NCBI GenBank assembly: GCA_965248955.1
Contig: OZ252212.1
Span: 1,426,001 to 1,490,000 of the forward strand
Length of the DNA stretch: 64,000 nucleotides
Reading direction: 5' to 3'
Source of the DNA: DAOUJH01 sp965248955
Lineage (GTDB): Bacteria; Chloroflexota; Dehalococcoidia; Lucifugimonadales; QGNO01
Below the pieces are notes generated by a model. The model searched no databases and had not been told where the DNA came from. It was given only the letters and a program-made list of their open reading frames with translations. Of this stretch, positions 25,579 to 34,462 are shown piece after piece. The position numbers were made by a program, and so were the translations under genes. Each line of letters starts with the position of its first letter. Position 1 is the first letter of the stretch.

Positions 25579-26247
25579 ATGGACTTCAGAATTCGCCCCA
25601 TGAGGCTTGAGGACATCCCTCAAGTCGCCGACATAGAGCGCGAGGCCTTCCCCACTACGTGGCCTCCAACACCGCTGAAGAAGGAGCTTAACAACAAGCT
25701 GGCCCGCTACCTTGTCGCGTCCTCTGAGTTAACGGAAGTGGGTGGAGACTCGGAGGCAGAGGCATCCTCTTCTCTATTGGAGGCGTCCAAGCCTTTGCTG
25801 CAACGGCTGTTCTCTGGAGTGAAGTCCTTGGTGGCCCGGCCGGAGCAGATAGTGATCGGCGACTGGAGCGAGTTCGTTGCCGGCTACGTTGGGGTCTGGT
25901 TCATGGTGGACGAGGCGCACATCACCTCGATTGCGGTGAGGGAGGAGTTGAGGGGCAGAGGTCTGGGTGAGCTTCTCATGCTGGGCACCATGGAGATGGC
26001 CATGGCCAGGAGAGCGCAACGGGTGACGCTGGAGGCGCGGGTGAGCAATTTCCCCGCACACGCCCTGTACGAAAAGTACGGCTTCACCAAGAGCGGCATC
26101 CGGAGAAGGTACTACGCCGACAACCATGAGGACGCGGTGATAATGACGGTGGAGCGCATCGGTTCCCCGGAGTACCAGCAGCTGTTCCAGGAACGCGTCG
26201 ATAATTTCAGCCGGCGCCGCGGCGAGGTAATCCTCAACGTGGCCTAG
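25579..26247 (+). CDS. rimI: Ribosomal protein S18-alanine N-acetyltransferase-like GNAT
   Basis: A 222-residue GNAT acetyltransferase. IRPMRLEDIPQVADIEREAFPTTWPP at the start and AHITSIAVREELRGRGLGELLMLGTMEMA with the acetyl-CoA loop RGRGLG match RimI, as does VTLEARVSNFPAHALYEKYGFTKSGIRRRYYADNHEDAVIMT. A linker of about 45 residues (48-92), rich in Ser and Glu, is inserted between the first two blocks, making the protein longer than usual RimI (about 150). It would acetylate the N-terminus of a protein, classically S18. The usual tsaB/tsaD neighbours are absent. Confidence 0.8.
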   Translation: MDFRIRPMRLEDIPQVADIEREAFPTTWPPTPLKKELNNKLARYLVASSELTEVGGDSEAEASSSLLEASKPLLQRLFSGVKSLVARPEQIVIGDWSEFVAGYVGVWFMVDEAHITSIAVREELRGRGLGELLMLGTMEMAMARRAQRVTLEARVSNFPAHALYEKYGFTKSGIRRRYYADNHEDAVIMTVERIGSPEYQQLFQERVDNFSRRRGEVILNVA

Positions 26248-26313
26248 ACCGGGGTAGGGAATCACTCATCGAGGTGCTACGGGTGCTAAGGACTTCGGAC
26301 TGATTGGGGAGCC

Positions 26314-27289
26314 ATGAATATCTTGGTTTGGCTAGCCTTGGTCAACCTGTTGCCTATGACAGCACTAGGGTGCCTCGCGTTGCGCCCTGTGCGCTTTGCC
26401 ATTCCTTGGCTGGGACTGGCTACCGTGGTTGTAGGGACCTTCCCAGCCTTCAGTTCGTCGGCTACGCTGGTTAGCGAAGGGAGAATCGGCGTCGGGATAG
26501 GTTGGCTCGTCACAACGCTCTATGGTCTCATCGGTTTGGTTCTCGTTGTTGGCTATGTTCGGCTTCGACCCGTACCGTACGTTGCCCTCGGTGCCATCGC
26601 CGCAGGCTTCATCTTTATCGGTTCCTTCTACGCATACCTGCCACCTTTCGGCTCAGGTCTACCTGGCATGCTCATATTCGCCGCACCGGGCCTTGTGTTC
26701 GTCGTCTACGGGGTCGCCTTATGGCATAGACACGGCTTCTCCCCTTCCATGCGAACTCAGGGCTTGGGCATGGGTCTAGTTCTATCGCTGGGGATCGTCG
26801 TTGGTTTGGGAGCTATCGGCTTCTTCGCTTATCAAAGCGATCGGAACGATCCACCCTCTTGGGCAACGAGGCCGCTCGATTTGCCGCGTCTGGCGGCGGG
26901 CTCTCTAGTAGCAGTCGAAGGCACCGTGGTTGAAGAGGACTCTGGGACCATCAAGTTACAAAGGCCCTAGCGGGAGAACGTTCGACAGGGTATACACGCT
27001 CTACCAGATAGAGGTGTCCCAGTTCTGGCGAGGACGGCTGGCTGAGACAGTTTCTGTAGCCATCCCGGACTACAGTCCAGTAGAGCTCAAAACAGGCCAG
27101 TCGTACCTCTTTTTCTTCTCGGGGAGGGCCGACCAAGAGAAGTTCCCGGGCTATTGGTCGCTAAGCGAGCCAGAGCAAGTGTGGGTAGTCGGCGACAGCA
27201 ACTTCGAAACCTACCCTGGCAGGACTCCCGAAAAAACAATCACGAGACAGGAGTTAACCGAAGTCCTAGAGGCGAATCCGAACAGCTAG
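26314..27289 (+). pseudogene. Membrane protein with extracytoplasmic tail, split by a frameshift
   Basis: The first frame (26314-26970, 218 residues) has about six membrane segments and breaks off in GTVVEEDSGTIKLQRP. The second frame, one base out (open from about 26930 to 27289), continues with TFDRVYTLYQIEVSQFWRGRLAETVSVAIPDY, a sensible strand-rich continuation. An indel between 26930 and 26966 has therefore split one gene of about 320 codons. The tail looks like small secreted domains that hold GQSYLFFFSGR. Function unknown. A partial paralogue lies at 27661-28032. Confidence 0.6.
26365..26508. repeat. 144-bp near-identical duplication, copy 1
   Basis: Matches 27661-27804 with a single difference over about 142 bases. 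Beyond the right edge, identity falls sharply to that of a diverged paralogue. It covers codons 18-65 of the membrane protein gene. Confidence 0.88.
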
Positions 27290-27302
27290 GTCCCAGAATC
27301 AT

Positions 27303-27500
27303 TCACCCCTTCGCTCCAGCGATGTCTCGACGCCGGATGATCCAGAGGGCCGCGCCGCCGAGCACGGCGATGTACGCAGTGAGGACAAAGAAAGCATGCA
27401 ACTGGCCCGGCAACTCGCTGACCCTGACCAAACCGCCGGTCTGGGTGGAGACTCCGGCGTCAGCTATCCATGAGTTGCTCTGTACCTCGGTCAGGGCCAT
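27303..27500 (-). pseudogene. C-terminal fragment resembling an ABC-2 permease
   Basis: Sixty-five codons with one hydrophobic segment and the ending AALWIIRRRDIAGAKG, which looks like the last helix and basic tail of an ABC-2 type permease. The upstream two thirds of such a gene are absent; the frame upstream is closed. It sits between two related broken membrane genes on the other strand, so this is probably a remnant. Confidence 0.35.
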
Positions 27501-27660
27501 CCAGCCTGCGATACTGGGTCCCCCACCTGCACAGACACGGTTACTGGATATTGAATGGGGACTGGACGATGAGACTCAGCTGCGGCCCCCATGCGCATCC
27601 ATATATGCAGGCGCGCCAGGTCCTTCGCGTTGCTCAGGACGACAGTTCTTCCGCAGCCTG

Positions 27661-28032
27661 CTAGGGTGCCTCGCGTTGCGCCCTGTGCGCTTTGCCATTC
27701 CTTGGCTGGGACTGGCTACCGTGGTTGTAGGGACCTTCCCAGCCTTCAGTTCGTCGGCTACGCTGGTTAGCGAAGAGAGAATCGGCGTCGGGATAGGTTG
27801 GCTTATAACAGCCATGTACGGTCTTGTTGGCCTGGGCATAGTCATTGGGTATGTCCAGTTTCGACGGGCGCCATTAGTCTCACTCGGCGCAATTGCCGTG
27901 GGCGTCGTCTACATCGCCTCCTTTTACGCGTTCCTACCTCCCTTTATGGCCGGCTCCGCAGGCATGCTGTTCTTCAGCGCGCCGGGATTGCTGCTCGTAG
28001 CTTACGGAGCTTTCTTATGGCACCGCCGCTGA
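27661..28032 (+). pseudogene. 5'-truncated paralogue of the 26314 membrane protein
   Basis: From the duplication edge at 27661 the frame reads LGCLALRPVRFAIPWLGLATVVVGTFPA and on for 124 codons, ending in FSAPGLLLVAYGAFLWHRR. It aligns with residues 18-140 of the first copy, but lacks its start and its C-terminal domain. The first 144 bases are almost identical to copy 1 (26365-26508) and the rest is clearly diverged. The frame is open upstream to 27154, but that part is not related sequence. Confidence 0.65.
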
Positions 28033-28159
28033 CTTGCAGAAAGCCACAATAGGGCAACCTGCCGGGCTTGCGGAGTCCCTACAATGTCAACACAATCGGC
28101 AAGCCTTTTTCCTCGTTTAATATGCCAAACAGGTCACTAACTATCCCCCTGCGGCTTGT

Positions 28160-28165
28160 TATAAT
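28160..28165 (+). promoter_or_regulatory. -10 box ten bases before the pcrA start
   Basis: TATAAT, with the GTG start at 28175. The expected transcription start (about 28172) leaves a leader of some three bases, so the helicase mRNA may be leaderless; no ribosome-binding site is visible. Confidence 0.55.
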
Positions 28166-28174
28166 CGTTGCATT

Positions 28175-30367
28175 GTGCAGACCAGCCGTATTCTAGAAGG
28201 ATTGAACCCGGCGCAGAGGGAAGCCGCCGAGGCCATAGAGGGCCCCGTGCTCATAGTGGCAGGCCCGGGAAGCGGCAAGACCCGCGTTATCACGCATCGC
28301 ATCGCTTACCTGGTGCGCGTTTGCGGCGTCGGCCCCCACCGCATCGCCGCGGTGACCTTCACCAACAAAGCGGCACGGGAGATGCGGCAACGGTTGGAGC
28401 GCCTGCTGGGCAGCCGCGCCGAGGGATTGACCTGCAGCACGTTCCACTCGCTATGCGTCTCAATACTGAGGCGCGACGGCCATCATATAGGGCTGGACCG
28501 CAGCTTTGTCATCTACGATGATGATGACACCATGGCCTTGCTGAAACGGGCCATGGAAGAGGGGGACATAGACCCCAAACGGTACCCCTTGCGCGCTGTG
28601 AGCAACATCATCTCAGGAGCAAAGAGCAACCTGATAGACCCAGGGGCCTTTGCCGACGCCGTGTCCAGCTACTACGACGAGATTGTGCTCAGGGTATACG
28701 AACGGTACGAATCGCTGCTCTGGCAAAGCAGGGCGCTGGACTTCGATGACCTGCTGGCGCAGACCGCAAGGCTGCTGAAGGAGGCGCCCCAGGTGCTGGA
28801 GAAGTACCAGTCGCGCTACCTCCATCTGCTCATCGACGAGTTCCAGGACACCAACGTGGCCCAGTACGTTCTGGCCAAGCTGCTTGCCGGCAAGTACCGC
28901 AATATCTGCGTGGTGGGCGACCCCGATCAGTCGATATACTCCTGGCGCAACGCTGATATCAGGAACATCCGGTCGTTCCTGAAAGACTACCCGGAAGCCA
29001 AGGTGGTCAACCTGGCAGAGAACTACCGCTCCACAAAGAACATTGTCGCGGCGGCAAAGCGCGTCATTGCCCCCAACCAGAACAGGCTGGAGAACGACCT
29101 GTTCACCAGCAAGGAGCAGGGCCGTCCCCTGGTGGTGCGTGAGGGGCACAACGAGGATGAGGAAGCTCGCATGGTCGTGCAGGAGGTCGACAGGCTGGTC
29201 AGGGAGGAAGGTCTGTCCCTGGGAGACTGTGCCGTAATGTACCGCATAAACGCACAGTCCAGAGCAATGGAAGAGGCCTGCCTACGTTATGGAATGACCT
29301 ACCGTCTGATAGGCGGCGTCAGGTTCTATCAAAGGCGTGAGGTCAAGGACGTTGTCGCTTATCTGCGGGTTGTGCTAAACCCGTACGATGAGGTGAGCCT
29401 GAACCGCATCGTCAACGTGCCGTCCAGGGGCATAGGCTCCAGGACAATGGAAGAGGTGACCCGGTGGGCACAAGAACTGGGCCTGCCCCTATACGCGGCG
29501 CTCCAGGCGATCGCTGCCGGTGAGGTAGGGGACGTGAAGCCTCGGATTGCGCCCAGGGCCGTCGCCGCTATCGAGCGGTTCGTCAGCCTCATCGGCTATC
29601 TGACTGAGCAAGCGGAGAAGGTAGGAGCTGCCGGGTTGATAGACCTGCTCCTGGAAAGGATAGGCTATCGGAGCTACCTCATGGAGGACGAACGCGGTGA
29701 GGAGCAGTGGGAGAACGTGCTGGAGCTGAAAGGACAGGCCGCCGAAGTGGAGGAACTGCTGGCCGGAGAGGAAGATAGCTCCCTTGCCGTCTTCCTGGAG
29801 AGGATATCGCTTGTTTCCGACGTGGACAGCCTGGACGAAAGCAAGGACGCTCTGACCCTGATCACCCTGCACCAGGCCAAGGGGCTGGAGTTCCCAGTTG
29901 TGTTCATCATTGGGTTGGAAGAACGGTTGCTGCCCCACTCCCGTTCCATGGACGACCGGGCCCAGATGGAGGAGGAGCGGCGTCTGTTTTACGTGGGGAT
30001 AACCAGGGCGGAAGAGCGACTCTACCTGTTCCGTGCTTTCCGACGCCGGCTCATGGGCTTAAGCATGGCCGGTACACCGTCCCGCTTCCTTGCCGACATT
30101 CCCAGAGAGCTTATAGAGCAGCCGGTGGCCGTTTCCCCGCCGTGGGAATGGAAAAGGCGGCGTAGCCGGACCGAGGCAACGGCGGAGGCAGGACCGCCGT
30201 TGAGGACGGGCGACAAGGTGCATCACAAGGCCTTTGGAGATGGAATTGTGGTCAACTGCATAGCATCGGGGAATGACCACGAGGCCACGGTGGCGTTCAA
30301 AGGGAAGGCGGGTGTGAAACGTCTGATGCTAAGCATTGCTCCGTTGGAGAAGGTGGCGGCGAAGTAG
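28175..30367 (+). CDS. pcrA: ATP-dependent DNA helicase PcrA/UvrD
   Basis: A 730-residue superfamily 1A helicase. Motif I GPGSGKT (29-35), TFTNKAAREMR (Ia), LLIDEFQDTN (II), VGDPDQSIYSWRNAD (III), LAENYRS (IV), LHQAKGLEFPVVF (V) and RRLFYVGITRAEERLYL (VI) are all present. The C-terminal 50 residues (GDKVHHKAFGDGIVV) form the Tudor-like domain that binds RNA polymerase in PcrA. It unwinds DNA 3' to 5' in repair, replication restart and plasmid replication. The start is GTG 28175 without a ribosome site (see the promoter entry). Confidence 0.96.
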   Translation: MQTSRILEGLNPAQREAAEAIEGPVLIVAGPGSGKTRVITHRIAYLVRVCGVGPHRIAAVTFTNKAAREMRQRLERLLGSRAEGLTCSTFHSLCVSILRRDGHHIGLDRSFVIYDDDDTMALLKRAMEEGDIDPKRYPLRAVSNIISGAKSNLIDPGAFADAVSSYYDEIVLRVYERYESLLWQSRALDFDDLLAQTARLLKEAPQVLEKYQSRYLHLLIDEFQDTNVAQYVLAKLLAGKYRNICVVGDPDQSIYSWRNADIRNIRSFLKDYPEAKVVNLAENYRSTKNIVAAAKRVIAPNQNRLENDLFTSKEQGRPLVVREGHNEDEEARMVVQEVDRLVREEGLSLGDCAVMYRINAQSRAMEEACLRYGMTYRLIGGVRFYQRREVKDVVAYLRVVLNPYDEVSLNRIVNVPSRGIGSRTMEEVTRWAQELGLPLYAALQAIAAGEVGDVKPRIAPRAVAAIERFVSLIGYLTEQAEKVGAAGLIDLLLERIGYRSYLMEDERGEEQWENVLELKGQAAEVEELLAGEEDSSLAVFLERISLVSDVDSLDESKDALTLITLHQAKGLEFPVVFIIGLEERLLPHSRSMDDRAQMEEERRLFYVGITRAEERLYLFRAFRRRLMGLSMAGTPSRFLADIPRELIEQPVAVSPPWEWKRRRSRTEATAEAGPPLRTGDKVHHKAFGDGIVVNCIASGNDHEATVAFKGKAGVKRLMLSIAPLEKVAAK

Positions 30368-30393
30368 AGGCCATCCTCCGTCAATTCCCTCCG

Positions 30394-30447
30394 CCATGGA
30401 TACCCGCCCCCGCATCAAGTGCGGGGCAAGCTGCGCGGGCATGACGG
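30394..30447. repeat. Palindromic intergenic repeat (GGATACCCG/CGGGCATGAC family)
   Basis: Reads CCGCATCAAGTGCGGGG inside an outer TGGATACCCG...CGGGCATGACGG. Relatives are at 14371-14403, 35230-35264, 35291-35350 and in inverse form at 39829-39870. It lies in the 231-base gap between pcrA and the peptidase, which otherwise holds a weak promoter (TACAAT at 30560-30565). Confidence 0.7.
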
Positions 30448-30598
30448 ACTGGTGAAGTGTCTTTTATCATGCCTGCGCAGCCCCTCTTGCTCCCTCTGCC
30501 TTTCTGAACAGGCTCAAAAGTACCGTCGTTCCGTTTGACTTCCATGGCAGGGCATCCGCTACAATGACCCAATCTTCAACCGTCTCTTTGGGTTCACA

Positions 30599-31864
30599 AT
30601 GCATCAAAAAACAGTTCTGGACAACGGTATCCGCCTGCTGACCGCGTCCATGCCGCATACCCGCTCGGTATCGATGTGCATATACGTAGGCAGTGGCTCA
30701 CGCTACGAGGACGACGAACAGGCGGGAATTTCGCACTTCCTGGAGCACATGCTGTTCAAGGGCACGCCTCGCAGGCCGTCCGCCGCAGAGGTCACCGGAG
30801 CCATAGAGCAGGTGGGCGGCATGATGAACGGCAGCACGGACCGTGAGCTTACGGCCTACTGGTGCAAGGTGGCAACGCCCCACTTCCAGCGGGCGTTGGA
30901 CGTCCTCGTCGACATGGTTCGCAACTCCTTGATAGAGGATGAAGAGGTGGGGAAGGAGCGCAGCGTCATCCAGGAAGAGCTGGCTATGTCAAACGATTAT
31001 CCCGGCTATCGAGTGGAGATGCTCACCGACCAGATGCTGTGGCCGGACCATCCCATGGGGCGTGACGTCGGCGGCAGTAAGGAAACGGTCGATGGCATAA
31101 CGCGGGAGATGATGACCGACTGGCTTCAGCATCAGTATGTGGCCTGCAACGTGGTAATCAGCATAGCGGGGAGCCTGTCCCATGAAGAGATGCTGAACGC
31201 CGTGCGGCCCATGGTCAAGGACTGGCCTTCTGGATCACCGTTTGGCTGGGAGCCGGCCGGCAACGGAAGCAGGCAGGAGCCACAAGCGCGCATGGAGTAC
31301 CGCAAGACGGAGCAGGCGCACCTGGCGCTCTCCCTTCCCGGCATCTCCACCCGCCATCCGCAGAGATATCCCATGGATATGATGAACGCGGTCATGGGAG
31401 AGGGGATGAGCAGCCGCCTCTTCCTGGAGGTGCGGGAGAAACGTGGACTGGCCTACGACATCCATAGCTCGGCTAGCCATTTCCGCGATACAGGTTCCAT
31501 AACCATATATTTCGGCGTGGACCCCAAGAAAGCGCGCTACGCCATTGAGACGACGATTGAGGAGCTGCACCGTCTCAAGGAAGACATTTCGGAGGAAGAC
31601 CTGCACCGGGCACGTGAGCTGGCCAAGGGCCGTTTGCTGCTGCGCATGGAGGACACCCGCGCCGTCGCCGCCTGGGCGGGCGCCCAAGAGCTCCTCCACA
31701 ACGAGGTGCTCACCGTGGACCAGGTGGTGGAACGCGTGGACGAGGTAACTACGGAAGACGTGAAGCGGGCGGCCAACCAGTTCCTGGCCAGAGACAAGCT
31801 GATCCTGGCGGTGGTAGGCCCGTACCGCAGCGACAAACAGTTCCAAAACGCAATCAAGATGTAA
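30599..31864 (+). CDS. M16 family zinc metallopeptidase
   Basis: A 421-residue pitrilysin-family peptidase with the inverted zinc motif HFLEH (46-50) and a Glu further on in TDRELTAYW. The second, inactive-like domain starts near residue 240 (LALSLPGISTRHPQRYPMDMMNAVMGEGMSSRLF). The size and GMSSRLFLEVREKRGLAYDIHSSASHFRDTG stretch fit single-chain processing peptidase-like members (YmxG/PqqL group). The role is breakdown or processing of small peptides; partners are not in view. It stands alone with its own promoter. Confidence 0.92.
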   Translation: MHQKTVLDNGIRLLTASMPHTRSVSMCIYVGSGSRYEDDEQAGISHFLEHMLFKGTPRRPSAAEVTGAIEQVGGMMNGSTDRELTAYWCKVATPHFQRALDVLVDMVRNSLIEDEEVGKERSVIQEELAMSNDYPGYRVEMLTDQMLWPDHPMGRDVGGSKETVDGITREMMTDWLQHQYVACNVVISIAGSLSHEEMLNAVRPMVKDWPSGSPFGWEPAGNGSRQEPQARMEYRKTEQAHLALSLPGISTRHPQRYPMDMMNAVMGEGMSSRLFLEVREKRGLAYDIHSSASHFRDTGSITIYFGVDPKKARYAIETTIEELHRLKEDISEEDLHRARELAKGRLLLRMEDTRAVAAWAGAQELLHNEVLTVDQVVERVDEVTTEDVKRAANQFLARDKLILAVVGPYRSDKQFQNAIKM

Positions 31865-31900
31865 CGGCTCACCCCGTCATTTGCCAGCGCCGTCCTCCTC

Positions 31901-32014
31901 GTCATTGCGAGTAAGCGAAGCAATCCGGTGGGGTGCAATCCTCATTCCTACCCTCACACATTGGCCAGCCCCGCCACCAGGTTGCCACGCCACGATAGAA
32001 TCGTGGCTCGCAAC
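31901..32014. repeat. Tail-to-tail pair of REP-like units
   Basis: A GTCATTGCGAG ... GCAATCCGGTGGGG unit (31901-31932) and a CCACCAGGTTGCC ... CTCGCAAC unit (31974-32014), the two arms of the palindromes at 32642-32737 and 33061-33160 in reversed order. They fill the gap between the peptidase and scaffold-like genes. Confidence 0.75.
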
Positions 32015-32020
32015 GGGGTA

Positions 32021-32458
32021 TCACCGCCCCTGTTCTCGCTGGGTCAGGGCGTAGGCTATCTTCTCCCGTGACGACATGCCGCTGAACTCCTGGTTCCCTC
32101 TTACCGGCGCACCGGAAGGAACGCGTTCTCCGGCAATCTGGGCCTCGATTTGCCCGCGTACCCTCTCGACCATCTGCCGCGCCCCGGCCAGAGAGGTCTC
32201 CACCTCTTCCGGCGATTCTCCCCCGACCATCTCCTCGGGGACATCGGGAGCGGCGGCGAGCAGCGCTTCTCGATAACGGGCGGTGGCGGAGGCAAGCCGG
32301 CTCTGCAGCGACTCGATCTCTAGGTCGCGCTGCTCCAGCGCCGAGCGTAGCGCGGCAAGCTCCGCCTGTGCGTCGTCCAATGCCGTACCGGCATCGGCGG
32401 CTTCACCGTCCTGCCCGGCAGACTCTACCATCGTCTCTTCAGAGGTTACTTCCTCCAT
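32021..32458 (-). CDS. Phage scaffolding-like coiled-coil protein
   Basis: A 145-residue acidic protein with a long coiled coil (about 28-68, AQAELAALRSALEQRDLEIESLQSRL) and a second helix around 90-105, ending in a short basic-acidic tail MSSREKIAYALTQREQGR. The layout (acidic N-terminus, coiled coil, terminal helix) is typical of capsid scaffolding proteins. It is on the same strand and downstream of portal and terminase genes, where a scaffold gene is expected, but no capsid gene follows. Function inferred from position and shape. Confidence 0.55.
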   Translation of the reverse strand: MEEVTSEETMVESAGQDGEAADAGTALDDAQAELAALRSALEQRDLEIESLQSRLASATARYREALLAAAPDVPEEMVGGESPEEVETSLAGARQMVERVRGQIEAQIAGERVPSGAPVRGNQEFSGMSSREKIAYALTQREQGR

Positions 32459-32584
32459 GTCGCCTCCTCTTCTGCGTTATACACTCAGAGTAAGCCGCGG
32501 CCGGCGGCTTGGGGAAGGAGGAGATGGCAGAGTGTCATTGGAGAGCAGGCGATGATAATCCCACATGGCGGTCATGGCGAGCGT

Positions 32585-32628
32585 CCATCGCAGTGCGGCG
32601 GCTATGGATCCCTGAGCCGACTAGCAAC
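32585..32628 (-). pseudogene. Duplicated fragment of the portal gene 3' region
   Basis: Forty-four bases match 33229-33272 inside the portal gene (about 38 identical) and encode a near copy of its SGIHSRRTAM segment. It is separated from the portal gene by the GIY-YIG cassette and both palindromic repeats. A similar duplicated piece of the portal 5' end lies at 34754-34803. Confidence 0.6.
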
Positions 32629-32641
32629 TTGGGCTTCGCCA

Positions 32642-32737
32642 CCACCAGATTGCCACGCCCCGATTATCGGGGCTCGCAATGACGAGAAGCGGTTTCGGTG
32701 TCGTCATTGCGAGCGCCCAAGCGAAGCAATCTGGTGG
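32642..32737. repeat. Palindromic REP pair, left of the GIY-YIG gene
   Basis: The outer arms CCACCAGATTGC and GCAATCTGGTGG and the inner arms CTCGCAATGAC and GTCATTGCGAG are exact inverse complements, and CCCCGATTATCGGGG forms a further hairpin. It is about 80 percent identical by eye to 33061-33160. Confidence 0.85.
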
Positions 32738-32752
32738 GGTGGGGCTGGCAGT

Positions 32753-33040
32753 CTACAGCTCGGTGCTCAGGTCTCGCCAAGCCGGATTCATTTTGTTGAC
32801 CAACTCAATCTTTCGCCGGCGTGAGTATGCTTTAATTTGCTTCTCGCGGGCAATGGCGGCCTCCGCTGTTGCCGCTATTTCGTAATAAACAAGGTCGGTA
32901 ACGTTGTACTTTGCGGCAAAACCGGACGTGAACTTCTCCTTGTGCTCGTAGACGCGGCGTGAAAGATTATTAGTCATCCCTGTATAGAGCACTGTTTTCC
33001 TGGGGTTGGTCATTATGTATATAAAGAAGGTCTTGTCCAT
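32753..33040 (-). CDS. Small GIY-YIG nuclease (UPF0213-like)
   Basis: Read from ATG 33040 (95 residues), which starts the conserved block; 42 more open codons upstream are repeat sequence. FFIYIMTNPRKTVLYTGMTNNLSRRVYEHK is the full GIY-YIG core with Tyr, Tyr, Gly, Arg and His, and REKQIKAYSRRRKIELV supplies the conserved Glu and basic tail. Stand-alone members are often found scattered next to repeats. This one is flanked on each side by a palindromic REP pair in direct orientation, inside phage genes. It may be a cause of repeat movement or a passenger. Confidence 0.85.
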   Translation of the reverse strand: MDKTFFIYIMTNPRKTVLYTGMTNNLSRRVYEHKEKFTSGFAAKYNVTDLVYYEIAATAEAAIAREKQIKAYSRRRKIELVNKMNPAWRDLSTEL

Positions 33041-33060
33041 GCTAATCCATGTTGGCCCCG

Positions 33061-33160
33061 CCACCAGGTTGCCACGCCACGATTCTATCGTGACTCGCAA
33101 CGACGAGGAGCGGGTTCCGTCACCGTCATTGCGAGCGTCAAAGCGAAGCAATCCGGGGGG
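33061..33160. repeat. Palindromic REP pair, right of the GIY-YIG gene
   Basis: Same structure as 32642-32737, same orientation. The portal gene stops only ten bases further on (33170). Confidence 0.85.
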
Positions 33161-33169
33161 GTGCAATTC

Positions 33170-34462
33170 TCACCCCTCCTCTTGCACTTTGGCTAGCTCT
33201 GCTTCCGGGTCTGGCACGCCGAGGGTTTCCATTGCCGTGCGGCGGCTGTGGATCCCTGAGCTGACCAGCAGCTGCTCATCGCGGACAAGGCGGCCCCTGT
33301 CCTGGGGCAGCACGGGTCCCCAGATTATCTCCTGGCGCACCGGCAAATAGCTAACGCCGCTGCGCTGCTCCAGGATGCGCAGGATGAGCTCGTTGCGGCG
33401 CTTGTAGGCGGCAGTGCGCACGAGCCTCTTGCGGCGTATTCTCTGCAGCAGCGGGTGCAGCTCCATCTCCAGTGCCACACCGGACAGCGCCTTTGAGTTG
33501 TCGCCGAAACTGGTGCGCGGCGCTTCCGACAGGTCGTGGATAGCCCGGTAGATGAGGTCTATGAAGTCGACGTGAAGGCGCACGCCTCCGCCCTGAAGTA
33601 GGTCCAGGAGGTAGGCGCGGGCCTGCTCCGGCAGCTCCCAGACGGCGCCGGGCTGGACGGCGATGTCCTCGGCGCGCTCAACCCCTTCCAGCACCGCGAT
33701 GGGGTTGCCCGACAGCTCCACGATCATGGAAAGCTGGGACAGAGCGCGGTTAAGCTCGCGGGCCGGCTCCACCAGCGGCGGGACGTCCGACTCGCCCCAG
33801 AACGACTTGGGTAGGCGCAGGTTGGGGAAGATGACGAAGGGGATGACGCCGTAGGGGTTGGCCCGCTCCTGGAGCAGGACGTCCTCCACCCATAGTTGGA
33901 AAGCGTCGTTGCTCCAGGCCTCCACCACGGTGACCTGCTTGCGTCTTGGAGCCTCTACGCCATAGAGCATGGCGGCCTCTTCCGCCGATAGCTTGTAGCG
34001 GCTGGCGACGCGCCAGACCCGTGAAGGATCGTCGGCGATCCACCAGGCGAAGAGGCCCTGCACGTCCGGGGCGGATACGTGGACGCGCTGCCCGGCGTTG
34101 TCCCAAGTCACCTTGTAGGCGGCGTCACCCAGGATGGCGGCGTCCAGCTCGGTCTCGAAATCCAGTTCGTCCAGCTGGTTGTCCTCATGGACTCGTCGCA
34201 GTGCCTCCCGAGCGCGCCGGGCACGTTCGGCGCTCTCCTGCGACGAATCGTACGGCTCGATGGCGGTGTTGACGCCGCTCATCAGATAGGAGGTAATCTT
34301 TTCCAGGAGGGTCTTGGTGTAGTTGAAGGTGAGGCGCCGCTCTGAAGGACGGGCGCGGCCCCGCCACTGGTCGCCCTGGTAGAAAGATAGATTGTCGCGG
34401 TAGGCGCGCATACGCTCCCCGTCCATGCGGGCCAGCGTCTGAGGAAGGGTGGGTTGGGTCAT
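33170..34462 (-). CDS. Phage portal protein
   Basis: A 430-residue SPP1-type portal-like protein: RAYRDNLSFYQGDQW near the start, LTFNYTKTLLEKITSYLMSG, then IPFVIFPNLRLPKSFWGESDVPPLVEPARELNRALSQLSMIVELSGNP and SGVALEMELHPLLQRIRRKRL. Portals form the dodecameric gate for DNA at a capsid vertex. Its start overlaps the preceding gene by four bases. Fragments of its 3' and 5' regions are duplicated outside it (32585-32628 and 34754-34803), so a second portal copy was probably once present. Confidence 0.8.
   Translation of the reverse strand: MTQPTLPQTLARMDGERMRAYRDNLSFYQGDQWRGRARPSERRLTFNYTKTLLEKITSYLMSGVNTAIEPYDSSQESAERARRAREALRRVHEDNQLDELDFETELDAAILGDAAYKVTWDNAGQRVHVSAPDVQGLFAWWIADDPSRVWRVASRYKLSAEEAAMLYGVEAPRRKQVTVVEAWSNDAFQLWVEDVLLQERANPYGVIPFVIFPNLRLPKSFWGESDVPPLVEPARELNRALSQLSMIVELSGNPIAVLEGVERAEDIAVQPGAVWELPEQARAYLLDLLQGGGVRLHVDFIDLIYRAIHDLSEAPRTSFGDNSKALSGVALEMELHPLLQRIRRKRLVRTAAYKRRNELILRILEQRSGVSYLPVRQEIIWGPVLPQDRGRLVRDEQLLVSSGIHSRRTAMETLGVPDPEAELAKVQEEG

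Noticed and set aside
27154..28032. A 292-codon frame covering the second membrane fragment
   Set aside because: The first 169 codons overlap the end of the preceding gene and non-coding sequence; only the part from 27661 is related to a real protein.
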